A DNA stretch of 64,000 bases, taken from positions 7,068,001-7,132,000 of the forward strand of contig OZ017766.1 in NCBI GenBank assembly GCA_963969345.1. The letters run 5' to 3'. The position numbers and the translations under genes were made by a program. The DNA is from Turbatrix aceti. Taxonomy: Eukaryota; Nematoda; Chromadorea; Rhabditida; Panagrolaimidae. Under the pieces are notes generated by a model, which had not been told where the DNA came from, searched no databases, and was given only the letters and a program-made list of their open reading frames with translations. Shown piece by piece: positions 34,936 through 46,747 of this stretch (position 1 is the stretch's first letter; each line of letters begins with the position of its first letter).

Positions 34936-35879
34936 GGGAAATTTACTAGCTCACTTTTCGGTTTTTTCCATCTATCAACAACAGAACAGGTCACACACGA
35001 GTAAAAAAAAATTTTTTTTTGGGAGTTAGTGCAAAAATAATACATGTTTATTTTGAACGTTTTTTCATTTGGTTACGGTCACATGAACTCTGCCGCCCCC
35101 GGCCGATCCCGGTTATTTGGAAAGATGCATGGGATAAAGCTCAAGCTCGAGAGCTCTCCCGGACGTGTAGGATTTATGTAAAACACCCTTCCAGGCGTTT
35201 GCAGGACCGCATCCGGTGACGAGAAGCACGTCAGAAAATGTCACCCTGCCTTTTTCCTTGGATTTGTTGAGGGTTGACAGATGATTCGACGGACAAACGT
35301 TTCGTCTCCATTCATTCATTCATTCATCAAAAAAACCGTCTCTATTGAAAATTCAAAATCACAGTTCTTTCTGCAAGAAAAAAAAAACAATAATAGTTTG
35401 AAAAACTTGGGTTTTTGCAGGAAAAGAGTTCTAAAGCCAACCAAAACATGTGAATGTGAATGTGAATGCGGATGGATTGGGTTTCACCGGAGTTAAACGA
35501 AGGAACGGCAACGGCGAAGCGAAGCAAAAAGAAAAGAAAAGAAGTCATTCATTCATTCATTCATACACGCAGTCGTTTTTCTTTTTTCGTTTTTCCAAGA
35601 AATTTGGTACAAAATCTCGTGAGAAAAATGAACGTACAAAATCGAGAACTCTGATTCTACCTGGCCAGGTAGGCCAGGTAGTTGATGGACGCGGAGGCGA
35701 AGAAAGGAAGTCACGTAAAAGATGCGAAATTTGATATAACTTCTACTTACCCCTGTTTTGCAAGAAAGGACACAAAATTGAACATCTGGGAAATTGGACT
35801 CAAAATATTACGGTACTTTGCTGGTTTTTTGTTGTTTTTTGTCCTCTTTGAGGATTAGTGAACATTTTTGTCCATTTAT

Positions 35880-36200
35880 GTTCGACGCGAACAACTTTTT
35901 CATTGTTTGTTGTTCATATTTGTTCGTGAACAGATTTTTTTATAAAATACATTGTTCGTGTTCGTTCACGAACATTTCTAAATTTTTTCGAACGTAAAAA
36001 ACGAACAAAATTGGTTATCAATTTTTGGAAAATTTAGAAAAATGAATTCAAAAACGCTAAAAAAAACTGTTACAAAACGCAAATTTCGAATATTTCTGCC
36101 TGAATGAACAAAATTTGATCCAAATGGTAAAAAAAATTGTTCGATGTTCGTTTGTGTTCGCGAGCGAGCGAAAACAAAGTTGATCATATTCGTTCTTTTT
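35880..36200. repeat. Degenerate GTTCGCGAAC-family repeat cluster
   Basis: Several TTCGTGTTCGTTCACGAACA variants with A/T spacers. Related to the MITE subterminal repeats but without the MITE middle section. Confidence 0.5.
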
Positions 36201-37649
36201 TATGAACAAAATTTGATTTGCAAAACGAAACGAAACGTTTATGTTTCATAAAATTCATAAAAAAATCGAGTGTCCTCCTCCACGACTGCAGCTGTCGCCG
36301 AGTGGCATGTTATGCTTTTACTCACTCGGCAGAAAAAAAAAACAAAAAAAAAACAAACAAGTGTCGGGGTGGCACTCGAGACTATTTTCGGTGCCATCCA
36401 TGACACCATGTCACTTTTTTTTTGGAGAGTCTCTTGAGAGTCAAAGCTCACCGCCGACTGTGCAGAATTTTTAGAATGATGGATCACGCCGGAGGGCAAA
36501 TACTACACTCGAGACACGTCAGAAAAAAATATTTGTTAGAAAATAAATTTTGTGGTTGTGGTTGAACGAAAATAAATTTTTGGTGGTAAATTTTCGGGAC
36601 TCGCATGTTTTATTTATTATAAATTCTGACAACCCCCGCAGCAGCACGGAACATGGAACATGGAACATGGCAGAGACAAGTGAGCGTGATACTCCTGCAC
36701 CTTTGTGGGACGACGACCGGCACCGCGAAGTCCAGTCCCGAGTCTCGAGTCCCGGAGGAGGACGACACGCTTTTCTCGCGTCGTTTGTCTTCTAAATAGC
36801 CGTCCTCGTCGTTTTTCGTTTTTTTTTCACCGTCCAGCCCCCTTCTTTTTTTTTTCATCGCACGCGTGCACGTGTTTTTGGGGCTGTTGACAAGCTACAA
36901 GCAATTAGCCGACCGGCAAATTGCGATTGAAAAGATTTGTCCAACTGATCTGACAGCAGCTGCTCTTTGACATTGTTTTCGACATTTTTTTCATGGGAAA
37001 AGCGTCGACGATGTCGTTCAGTCGTTTATTCGGGTTTGAGAGAGAGAGTCACATTCCACGTAAATGAACAGGTGAGAGATCAGGAGCAAATACTGACGTC
37101 AAGAAATAAAATATTATATACACACACATTTTCAATCGAGTTAGCTGCCGGAAGGAGGCTGATGATCGGGTGCGGATCAACAAAAGCACTTTAAAAAAAG
37201 GGATAAAAAATGTTTGTACGTACGTAAAAATAGATTTCATCGAGGATGAAGGAACGAAGGTTGTGCAAACACGGGACAAGATGAGATGAGATAAAATGTT
37301 ACCGATACCAGTGCTGATATTGTACATACATTTTATGTACCCGATCAGTGTTATGACTCTCGCGAGAGTGAGTGTTCGTTTGTTCGGTGATACATACATA
37401 CAAACTTCGAGGACCCCGGATCCGGGGAAAAAATGAGGCTTCCTGAACACGTGAAAAAAAAAAGTTAAACGGGGACGCGCACCCAAAAAAACCGCTGTTC
37501 AAGGGGAAAATCTGATTTTCAACAAGCTAATGCGGAAAATTGGGATCTGTGACGTGCATAAACTCATGTCAAGTACGTGTTCGTTTGACAAGTACAAAAT
37601 CAATTGGACGTACTAAAAACACTGTACTTAACAAAAGCCGAGTCCTATG

Positions 37650-38089
37650 GACAAACTTTCGTGTTCGTTCGAGTTCGTTCGCGAACAAATTCAAATTTTT
37701 GAGTTCGTGTTTGTTCGAGAACAGATTTGCTTTGTTTGAGTTCGTTCGCGAACAAAGATAAATTTTCCGAACAGATAAAACGAACAAAAATTTAGGAAAA
37801 ATCAGTTTAATGATGCCGAAATGAATGTTATTTTTCCAAAAATGGCAATAAAAAGTGTAGGAAAACTGTCACCAAAAACGTGAAAACGCATAGTGCCAAA
37901 TTTTACGTTTTTATGCCCAGTTTGTACAACATTTTGTATAAAATATGCTAAAAATCTGTTCGTTGTTTGTTCGTGTTCGTTCGCGAACACTGACAAAAAT
38001 GTTCGCGTTCGTTCGATATGTCAAACAAAATTAACAAAATTTTCGTGTTCGTTCGAGAACAAAAAAAAACGACTGTTCGCCCCTCTCCG
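37650..38089 (-). mobile_element. Decayed hAT-like MITE
   Basis: Follows the family order in minus orientation (right subterminal repeats, unique middle with CACCAAAAACGTGAAAACGC, left subterminal repeats) and ends GTTCGCCCCTCTCC. The opposite terminus is lost and no target duplication is visible. Confidence 0.65.
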
Positions 38090-39273
38090 GGGGTGGGGGT
38101 GAGTGTTCTGTTCTGTTCACTCTTCTCGTCATAAAAAAAATACGACGACATGTGTCGCACTTTGTCGTCGTCGACGCGGCAGACGGCTCGGCATTTACGG
38201 AATTTTTGGGGGCTGTTTTTTTTGTTTTTTTAAACACAAACACAATTTTAAAGCTCCTAGCCGGGGGCAAAAAAAACAATGCCTAAAATAGACGTTATAA
38301 ACAATGAACAAGCAAGCAGGCAAGTTGGTTTGTTGGGTGGTTGGTTGGTAGTCCAGTCGTTGATGCCGCCGCTGACATGAGTTTGTCGCGGGGGAGGGAG
38401 GGCACGCGTAACATAATTTTTTTTTTGTCGAAGCAGGAGTTCAAATTGGTTTGGTCCGGTGGATGGAAAGTGGGTCGTAAATATTTTTGGAATAATATTT
38501 ATAACGAAAAAACGGAAGTTTTGCCATTTTATTTTTTATATATTTAATTGCGAAGAATTTTTTTTACAAAAAATGTGTTGTTTTTCAAATTCTGCGGAAT
38601 CAGAGAGCAACAGTTCAAAATATTGAAAAAATAATTTATAAAAATATTTTTTTTAATTATCAAAATTAGTTTAAACAAAAAAATATTAAAAAAACTGATT
38701 TTGGGTTATCATTGCATAAAAATTTGATTTTTTATTTATTTATTACTTGAAAAACAGAAAAAAAAGCCGGATTGGAAAACAGAAAACAAAAAAAAATTGT
38801 TTGAAAAAAAACTTCATTTAAAAAAAAAGAAATTTTTTTCATTTACAAATTTTTTTAAAATTCATCAAAAAAAATTGTATTTTTTTTGCACGAAAATTTG
38901 AGTTTTGAAAAAAAAAATTTTTTTAATTTTGGGTTAAAATTTTTGCAAAAAAAAATATTTTGGAATTTGCTCAAAAATGAAAATACGAATTTAAAAAAAA
39001 TCTTTCTTTTTCATTTTTTTGGGAAAAAATCCATTTTTAGATTTCTTTGCGCGAAAAAAATCCGTTTTTAGATTTTTTTTGCGCGAAAACTTGTTTTCAA
39101 ACAAATTTTTTTTAAAGATACATAAAAATAATAAAAAAAACATCTCCCCGGCGAAAAAATTTTGTGACCAACGAGACCAACCCCTGTACCAAGGAACGTT
39201 CCTTTCCGCATGCATAATTCATTCATTCATCCGCCAAATACGAAAAAAAAAACCAACATTCATAAATATAAAA

Positions 39274-40920
39274 TCAAAAGCCGTACTTTCTCTTGGAAGC
39301 AGCCTTGCTCTCCCGACTCGCGGCCCACTGCTCCTTGAGCTGATCGTCTCGGGCGACGGCGAGGCTCGCAAGATGGGTGATCTGGTGCTTCATCTTCGCC
39401 AGCTTGTTGCTCTTCACCGGTGCAGGGTGGTGGACGGCAGCGAAGGCGGCTGTCTTGGAGTGATCGATATTTCGGAGCACCGTTTCCCTCACATCGGGTC
39501 CCAGCACGCGATCTACGCTCACGTCGACCATATCAGCGACAGCGTCGTTGGCAAAGACGTTTGACGCACTCCACTGCTCGAGTTCGTGTTTGTAGATGAG
39601 TTTCTTTGCTTGTTCGTCGTTTATGAATTTCATTGGATTACTTCTACTGCTCGAAGTCGGTCCTTCAGGCTCCGGCTCCGGAGCCGGGGTCGGAGCCGGG
39701 GCAGGCAACGCTGGACCAACTGGGTCGTCGGAAAGAAAAATTGTCGGTGCCGCGGACGCACTCGGCCTTGGAAGATTCCGGAAATCGATTAAATCGGTTT
39801 TTCGAACACTTCCCAGACCCAGGAAATCGGAATCCCCGTCGTCGACGGTTCCAGGCTCGTCTGAGACCTCTTCAACGGGTTCTACCGCTGGTTTGGACCT
39901 CTTGGCAGCCGGTGGAGCGGCGGCCGGCTGGAATTGCCGATTTCGGACTGAAGTAGGCATAAAAGACGTCGTAGAAACTGCTGGGCCGGATTTTGAGGGC
40001 TTGGAGGCCGATGGAGGGGGCAGCATGGCTAGCATTGCCGATCTGGTTGTTGATGGCTTCGGTTTGGTGATCACTGACTTCTGAAAAACAAAATAGGTTA
40101 AAATAAACCATAAAAACCCCAAAAAATGCAAATTTGGAAATTTTTGGGGTAACCGACCCGGACTAAAACCCATTACAATTTTTATACCTCAAAACGTTAT
40201 TTGAATTCCATTTTACCGAAATTTTTGCATTCTGCATCCAAATATACCAAAAATTGAGTCTTACAAATCAAAAAATATGATTTTTAGGGTTTTTTCAATT
40301 TTTTTACGATTTAGACTATTTTTGGGTCCACGAACCCGAAAATTCCAAAAATCCCGACCCGGGCCCGAAACCCCGTATTTTCGAATCAGGAAAACCACCA
40401 AAACCCCAGAAAAACTCACATTAGCCGGTTCAAAGATGCTTTTTTCCTCCCTGGCCAAAGAAGTCGCCGAAAACGCGCCAAAAGCATCGATCAGCTTTCT
40501 GGTTCCCTTGGACGCCATCTTCGCTTTGTTGGCCTCGCCGATCTTCGTCTCCCAGTCCCGCTTTTTCATAAGAAAGTCCTCAAGTTTGTCGTCGTCGGCT
40601 GTGATGCTGCTGGAAGCGTGCAAAACGGCACTCGACGCAGAAGGCAGTTTCAGGCCTTCTGGCTGGGTTACTTCCATTTCTTCGTCATCGTCGGGGACTT
40701 CTAAAACAAAAACGCTGGTTGAAACGACAAAGCGAAGAGAAAAAAAAGACTTACGAGTTGTTGAAATGCCGTTTGAAGGAATTGTGCGCGACGGTTGTTG
40801 CTGTTCTGTCTTGTAAACAACATTGAGACGAACGTTGGTCGTCTTGGGAGTGGGGGTGGATTCAGTATCGGATCCGTCATCGGAATCGCTGCCGCTGCCG
40901 TAAGCGGATAGTCCTAGCAT
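39274..40920 (-). CDS. PRCC homologue (mitotic checkpoint / splicing-linked nuclear protein)
   Basis: Three exons, 5' to 3': 40920-40755, 40700-40420 and 40080-39274. Phases close, giving 417 residues. The N terminus (MLGLSAYGSGSDSDD) matches the PRCC start pattern of a short hydrophobic head, then S/D runs. The diagnostic part is the C terminus: FINDEQAKKLIYKHELEQW, then KMKHQITHLASLAVARDD and a final SKRKYGF. This corresponds to the conserved PRCC C-terminal region (KHQITYL... ending KYGF). The middle is Pro/Ala/Ser-rich. In vertebrates PRCC interacts with MAD2B and associates with pre-mRNA splicing factors. Exon 2 adds a charged helical segment (about residues 88-125) that I do not associate with vertebrate PRCC. 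Confidence 0.82.
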
Positions 40921-41187
40921 GTTGTGTTCAAAAAAAATTGCACAACAACAACAAACAAAACGAAGCGCACACTTTTTGATGTTTAGAAAAATATTTTCGT
41001 TGCGGGAGTAGCAAAAACATGATTTTTAGGCTAATACACTTTTTTGGGGTTTTTGCATTTTTATTCAAACACAATCAAATTCAAATGGATAAACTGGGTT
41101 TCAATGGATTGAGTATCAATTGTTGCGTGGTGCGTGGTCGATGACGGCTTCTGGATGGTTGATAAGCCGGTTATTTGGCTGCGGACG

Positions 41188-41385
41188 TCATCTGGCGAGA
41201 TCCAGGCGGTCCACCCGGTGGATCTTTGCTCCAGTAAGTTCCGATGCCCGGGCGGACCGTACCACGACGTCCCGGCCCACAAATCGGACGCTCTCCCAGC
41301 GGATTCTGAGCGGCACACAGGCGGCCCGAAGCTCCGCCTCCAGTCTGACGGTCCGCGTCGCCGGTGTAAGAAAGCCAACATTTTT
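41188..41385 (-). pseudogene. Fragment of the local BTB family (C-terminal half)
   Basis: Translates to a match of the BTB C-terminal half of its neighbours (VRFVGRDVVVRSARASE, then AKIHRVDRLDLAR), ending with TGA at 41190-41188. Upstream, the FLYTGDADR motif sits in another frame from what follows, implying a pair of small compensating indels. It is cut off by a poly-A run at about 41385, with no exons 1-3 above it. Probably a dead remnant of another family member. Confidence 0.72.
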
Positions 41386-41517
41386 TTTTAATGTTTTTTT
41401 TTATTTTTGTCAAAACACTACATTTCATACGATAAGAAAATTGCAAGTTCAAAAACAAAACCAAGGGAGAAATGGGGGAAGGATCTTGTTTTTTTATGTA
41501 CATTGCCGCTGCGTGCC

Positions 41518-42425
41518 TCATGGGTGCCCGACAGTCTTGATGCCTTCTGCCGGGACCATTTTGCTGCGGAGATCGTCGCCGTCCACCCTGATCACCTTGG
41601 CATTTGAGAGCTCCGATGCCCGGGCTGGCCGCACCACGACTTCGCGGTCCACAAAGCGGACATCTTTGTAGCAGATGCTGAGCACTCTGCAGGCTTGCGT
41701 GAACGGCTTTCTCAGCTTCTGATCCACCTCGCCGGTGTACAGGAAGCCGACGACTGCCTTTACTGCTTCGGTTGGAAATCCATTCATGCATACGACGCAG
41801 CGACGGGGAAACATGATTTTGGCGAAGTACTTAGAGTACGCAATGAGAACGCTGGCCCTCATCGCGAACCCTTCGTCTTTGCCATTCTGAAAAAAATTGT
41901 TTTTTGATGTTTTGCGCATCAAAATTGTATACAATTTCTATCAAAAACTTACCACGGTCACGACGACGTCGTGATACGGCCTTGTCTGGAGTCGCCGGCG
42001 GATATTTGCTTCTCCGCCGTTCAACGTCTCCGCCAGTGCCGTTGCCAGAGGGCCTGCCGGTTCTTCGCCACGCAGAAGGGCACGGATAAACGACCGGCAT
42101 TCCTCGGCCGTGACCCCTTAAAAAACAAAATCCTAATAAATCTCGTTTGTAGAACACAAAAAAACATGCCTTCTGGCGCTTGGACGATATAGGTGCCGCC
42201 AACCATCTGCAGCTCTTCCAGATCGTTGCAGAGAAGCAACAGCACGTCGAAAGAGACGGTTTCTTGGTGTATGCTTTCTCCATTTTGGCCCGAGAACCGC
42301 AAAACCTTGGGCTCAGTGCAGCGTTCCTGTAATATTTACAATCGGTGGTAACTAAAGATTCTGTAACGAATGTAATGGAGACTCACCGCCTGGGCTTCCA
42401 AAAAAGATAATAGCCGGGATCCCAT
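41518..42425 (-). CDS. BTB/POZ family protein A (242 aa)
   Basis: Four exons, 5' to 3': 42425-42387, 42326-42170, 42116-41953 and 41886-41518. The 13-codon first exon (MGSRLLSFLEAQA) and the 157- and 164-base middle exons are shared exactly in size with its neighbours. Residues 1-105 form an unrecognised N-terminal region of about 100 residues (FDVLLLLCNDLEELQMVGG, then RSFIRALLRGE). From about 112 comes a BTB domain: HDVVVTV, FAMRASVLIAYSKYFAKIMF, and FLYTGEVD. Domain order (novel N-terminal region, then C-terminal BTB) is the reverse of usual MATH- or Kelch-type proteins. Cul3 adaptor function is possible but not shown. Intron 2 has a GC donor (GAAG/GCATGT) where paralogues have GT. Exon 3 uses a TTTAAG acceptor. 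Confidence 0.85.
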
Positions 42426-42519
42426 CGTGACAAAAAAAAAACAGTAAAACAAATCGAGGACAGAAAGTCCGTTAACAGCGGATCTTGAATGAATGAAAAA
42501 AAAAGAATGAGTTGTCGAG

Positions 42520-42626
42520 GAGGGGCGCGGTGTTTTTGCGAATGATGTCCCCTTACGTGGCAGCGCACGAATGATAATGCACCACGTTGTGTTTTTGAGT
42601 AAAAAAACAAAGTTGACAACGCTGGT
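42520..42626 (-). promoter_or_regulatory. Conserved BTB-family promoter block, gene A copy
   Basis: About 100 bases upstream of the ATG, shared with genes B and C: TACGTGGCAGCGCACGAATG, TAATGCACCACGTTGT and TTTGAGTAAAAAAACAAA (plus-strand reading). Conservation outside exons between diverged paralogues suggests regulatory function. Confidence 0.55.
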
Positions 42627-42792
42627 CACCAGCCTTCTTGACCTTTGCGCAAAGCGGCATTTAGAATCTTTTCCACCCTTGTAAAGATCCTTTTTTTGTT
42701 ATTATTTATCAACCATCCGGGAAATTTTGCAATTAGGTAAACAGACGCAAGAGGGATAAAAAAAACGCTTAACCGCACACGTTGAATTCAAA

Positions 42793-43743
42793 TCAATGAC
42801 GAAGTCCTTCTGCCGGTTCTCTTTTTCTAGCAAGGTCGATGCCGTCCACCCGGTGGACCTTTGCCCCGGTGAGATCCGTGGCCCGGGCGGACGACACCAC
42901 GACATCGCGATCGATGATGCGGACGCCCTCGGTGTTGATTCCGAGCATCACGCAGGCTCGGAAGAACTCTTTTTTTAACCGACGATCCACCTCGCCGGTG
43001 TACAGAAAGCCGATGGCCGACTTCACAGCTTCATGTGAAAAACCCAGCATTCGGACGACGCAGCGGCTTGGGAACACGACATGTGCAAAATACGTCGAGT
43101 AGGCACTCAGGATGCTGGCGTGAGCGGCAAATCCGTCGTCGTCTTCGTTCTGAAAAAATATGAGGTTTTGCGAATTGAAATATTTATTTGCTATCAAAAA
43201 CTTACGATAGTAACCACGACGTCATGGAGCTGACGTGTCTGGAGCCGTCGACGAATGGCCTTCTCCCCGCCGTTCAAGGTCGTCGCGAGCGCCGCCGCCA
43301 GAGGGCCGGTGGGCTGCTCACCACGCAGCAGGGCACGAACAAAGGCCTGGCAGTCTTCGACGGTGGCTTCTTAAAACCAAAATTTTAAATCATAATAATT
43401 GTAAATACTTTAATGATGCAAAAAATATATAATATACCTGCGGGTGCTGGGACGTCAAAGACCGCCTCGTTCTGATGAAGCCGTCTCAGATCCTCGCAGA
43501 AAAGCATCAGTACATCTTGCGAGACGTTCACCTGGTGTAGGGTTGATCCATCGCTTGACTGGAACCGGAGCGTTTTCACATCAGAACACCGATCCTATAA
43601 TTATAAATATTAGATTCATTACTGTTATATTTTTTTTGGATTAAAATAGTGTTTTCTTTTTTTTGTAAGTTTTTTCGAATTTATAAATTACTATGTATAC
43701 TTACGGCATGGACGTTTAGAAAAGATAAGAATCGGGATCCCAT
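42793..43743 (-). CDS. BTB/POZ family protein B (238 aa)
   Basis: Four exons, 5' to 3': 43743-43705, 43594-43438, 43369-43206 and 43149-42793. Intron positions and phases are identical to gene A. The protein starts MGSRFLSFLNVHA; the N-terminal region has DVLMLFCEDLRRLHQ and AFVRALLRGEQ. The BTB part has HDVVVTI, FAAHASILSAYSTYFAHVVF, FLYTGEVDRRLKK and the C-terminal VHRVDGIDLARKREPAEG. It differs widely from A and C in residues, so these are not recent duplicates of each other. The 43087 boundary of the large tandem duplication falls inside its last exon. Confidence 0.86.
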
Positions 43744-43811
43744 CTCGAGGTAAAAAAAAACAATACAACCCGTAAACTGAGGTTCTTGAATGAATGAAAA
43801 AAAAATAATGC

Positions 43812-43945
43812 GTTGTCGAGGAGGGCGGGGTGCTTTTGCGAATGATGTCCACGCACGTGGCAGCGCACGAATGATAATGCACCACGTTTGTTTTGAGTAA
43901 AAAAACAAATTGACAACAGTGGCCACCAGCGCGTTGGTGACCTGT
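43812..43945 (-). promoter_or_regulatory. Conserved BTB-family promoter block, gene B copy
   Basis: Same motif order as upstream of gene A: CACGTGGCAGCGCACGAATG, TAATGCACCACGTTTG, GAGTAAAAAAACAAA, then GGCCACCAGCGCGTTGGTG. The duplicated copy upstream of the truncated B' (48350-48465) lost about 17 bases in this block. Confidence 0.55.
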
Positions 43946-44218
43946 CAAAAAAATGACAATAGCGTTGCGCAAAAAAGAAATTTCTGAATTTGGACAACCC
44001 TACCTAGGTAAGGATCTAACAGCTGTATGAATTTAATTTTTGTCATATTGGGACTTTTGGAGTGATTGTGCTGGATTCTTAACGGAACTACAGTTTTTTT
44101 TATTTTTTTTATTTTTTAAACACCAAGTTGCATACGGAAAAAATTACAAGATCGAAAACAAAACCAAGGGAATGAGTTTGCGGGACGCTGCCGACTTCGT
44201 TGCTGGGATCACCGCGGC

Positions 44219-45104
44219 TCAAAGCTCCTTGAAGCCTTCTGCCGGGGCGGCCTTTCGGTCGAGGTCGGTACGGTCCACCCGGTGGACCTTCGCACCGGTG
44301 AGTTCCGAGGCTCGGGCGGGCCGCACCACAACCTCTCGGTCCACAAAGCGAACACCCTCGGTGCAGATGCCGAGAAGACGGCACGCAGAGCGGAACTCTG
44401 TTGCCAAACTCCGATCCACGTCGCTTGTGTAGATGAAGCCGACGACGGACTTCACGGCTGCTGACGAGAAGCCGAGCATGCGGATGATGCAGCGGCGGGG
44501 AAAGGCGAGCCCTGAGAAATACACAGAGTGGGCGATCAAAAGGCTCGCCCTCATCGCAAATCCCTCTTCTTCCTCGTTCTGAAAAAAATAAGTGTTTTTC
44601 GATGATTTGCGCATCGAAATTGTCTAAAACTTACCACGGTCACGACGACGTCGTGATACGGCCTTGTCTGGAGCCGCCGGCGGATATTTGCTTCTCCGCC
44701 GTTCAACGTCTCCGCCAGCGCCGTTGCCAGAGGGCCTGCCGGTTCTTCGCCACGCAGAAGGGCGCGGATGAACGACCGGCATTCCTCGGTCGTGACCCCT
44801 TAAAAATCAAAAATCCTAATAAATCTCGTTTGTGGAACACAAAAAAACATACCTTCTGGCGCTTGGACGACGTAGGTGCCGCCAACCATCTGCAGCTCTT
44901 CCAGATCGTTGCAGAGAAGCAACAGCACGTCGAAAGAGACGGTTTCTTGGTGTATGCTTTCTCCGTTGGGGCCCAAGAACCGCAAAACCTTGGGCTCAGT
45001 GCAGCGTTCCTGTAAAACAATCGATGGTAACTAAAGATTCTGTAACGAATGTAATGGAGACTCACCGCCTGGGCTTCCAAAAAAGATAAAAGCCGGGATC
45101 CCAT
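44219..45104 (-). CDS. BTB/POZ family protein C (239 aa)
   Basis: Four exons, 5' to 3': 45104-45066, 45009-44853, 44798-44635 and 44578-44219. Exon sizes 39/157/164 are identical to A and B. The N-terminal half is almost identical to gene A (FDVLLLLCNDLEELQMVGG), while the BTB half is more diverged (FAMRASLLIAHSVYFSGLAF, FIYTSDVDRSLATEFR, VHRVDRTDLDRKAAPAEG). This uneven divergence suggests gene conversion or exon exchange with gene A in exons 1-3. Intron 2 has a GT donor. Same unrecognised N-terminal region followed by BTB. Confidence 0.86.
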
Positions 45105-45187
45105 CGTGATCAAAAAAAAACAGTTCAACAAAACGAAGACAGAAGGTCCGTAAACAGCGGATCTTAGGTAAATGAAAAAAAAGAATG

Positions 45188-45320
45188 AGTTCTCTAGGAG
45201 GGGCGTGGTGTTCTTGCGACCACCTACGTGGCAGCGCGCGAATGATAATGCACCACGTTGTTTTTTTGAGTAAAAAAACAAAATTGACTCAATGCTGGCC
45301 ACCAGCGCGTCGGTGACCTG
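45188..45320 (-). promoter_or_regulatory. Conserved BTB-family promoter block, gene C copy
   Basis: CTACGTGGCAGCGCGCGAATG, TAATGCACCACGTTG, TTTTGAGTAAAAAAACAA and GGCCACCAGCGCGTCGGTG in the same order and spacing as upstream of genes A and B. Also present in the duplicate at about 49705-49840. Confidence 0.55.
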
Positions 45321-45865
45321 TCTAGAAAAAAAAGGACAGCGGTTTGGCGAGAAAAGAAAATAAATATGAAATTTGCGCCATTTTGTAATTGTCTGATTTT
45401 TATGTATATAAAGCTCTGTAAAAAAAACAGAACTTTAAATAAATTCCTAATGACAAAGATATTTTTCTTGCAACTTTTTGTGGACTTATTTTGGAGCAAA
45501 ATTAGATTTTTTAAGAATGCACGAATGGCTTCTTTTTTTTTTTAGTTTTTTTTCAGAAGATTTCCAACGGCACTGTACAAAACACGTTAAATTCGGTTTT
45601 AGCGTCATAGATTTTTTGTAATTTTTTTATTTATGCTTACAAACAATGAAAAAAAAACACATGTACAGATGGGCAGTAAGCATTGTGAAACGCAGAAAAA
45701 AACAGTTGAAAGGAGTTCGGGAAAGAATTGAAGGTACGGTCAGGAGAACGGAGTTGAAGGTTGCGACCCCCCGCGGCTAGAGGGAGACAACTAAAAAAAA
45801 GATAAATACAGTAACAAGCGCGTTGTAACGTTTTTAAAATTTGACTCACATCCCTCTGCCGGGGA
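45321..45865. other. Spacer between BTB gene C and BTB fragment D
   Basis: AT-rich, no gene supported. Repeated in the tandem copy at about 49840-50383. It includes TATATAAAG at 45405-45413. Confidence 0.4.
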
Positions 45866-46180
45866 CTACTGATTGGCGATGGCCTGCTGGTCCACAACGC
45901 ACAGCTTGCAAGGCGAGGCGTTGTGGAATTCATTCGCCGACGCCGTCTGCGAACACACTTCTCGGTCAACGTACTCGGCATTCGTGGGGTCGATTTGAAG
46001 CCATCTGCACGCTTCGACGAAGGCTGCCTTTGCACTTCTGGTCACGCTGCCGGTGTACAGGTATCCGATGACCGCTTTGATTGCTTCCCGGGTGAAGCCG
46101 GTCATCCGGACGATGCACCGTCCTGGAAAAATCATCTGAGCAAAGTGTCCAGAATGTGCTCGGAGCAGGCTCGACTGCAT
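45866..46180 (-). pseudogene. 5'-truncated BTB gene D (exon-4-like BTB only)
   Basis: Encodes about 104 residues matching the BTB exon of the family (SSLLRAHSGHFAQMIF, YLYTGSVTRSAKAAF, YVDREVCSQ), ending with a stop at 45866-45868. Just upstream of the first ATG the frame has TGA where family members have a Gly codon, and no acceptor or exons 1-3 are found. The sequence passes into the SL1 RNA unit at about 46247. Best read as a truncated or dead copy; a short BTB-only protein is possible. Confidence 0.7.
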
Positions 46181-46747
46181 CGCGTATCAGATGCGGACGG
46201 GAGGGCTATCAATCGGCAGGTGTCCAAAAGTTGAGAAAACGATTTCAATTTTTTGTTTAACGGAAAAAACATAAAAAAAATTTTGAACGTGTATAGAATT
46301 GAACCGGGGTCTCAAAATTGTAAAAAAATGTGCAGAACGACAACAATAGACGAACTAGACTATTGCGACTTGTTTGTAGACCATTCTCGCTGAGCAATAA
46401 ACTCTTTTTTACTGCAGTAGCGACTGACATTGGGCAGCCAGACCTTCCCCTTACTTTTCGCTGCCAAAACGCGCATTTAGGCCGCGTGGTTACAAACCTT
46501 TATTGTCGCCCAAAAATCAACTGCGCAAATGGCTTCTTTCATTAATGCTACCACCTGCACTCGCCGCTGACTGCAGTGCTGCTGCGGATTAACTTCCCAA
46601 AACGTCTCCCCTCCCTTTTAAACCGTGCGCGCATAGGTTCTCTTTCTCTGCTTCTCTTCGAATAATGCAATGTTAATGATGTCGCTTGGTCATTCAAGCT
46701 TTTTGCGTAAGCAGGTAGACAAAAGCTGCCTACGAGCATCCATCATC

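Larger units (their letters stand above)
33749..39273. other. Long spacer between the BTB/Cys-rich gene and the PRCC gene
   Basis: No gene supported. Contents: a GA/CCA-rich stretch (33950-34080) that opens frames but is low-complexity; GTTCGCGAAC-related fragments (34612-34745, 35880-36200); a GC-rich hairpin-prone block (34815-34935); ATTC microsatellites (35310-35330, 35550-35570); a decayed MITE (37650-38089); and A/T homopolymer sequence (38550-39130). Confidence 0.45.

Noticed and set aside
46330..46545. Short frames repeated in all copies of the SL1 unit
   Set aside because: They repeat because the DNA repeats. No start context, domain or coding bias.
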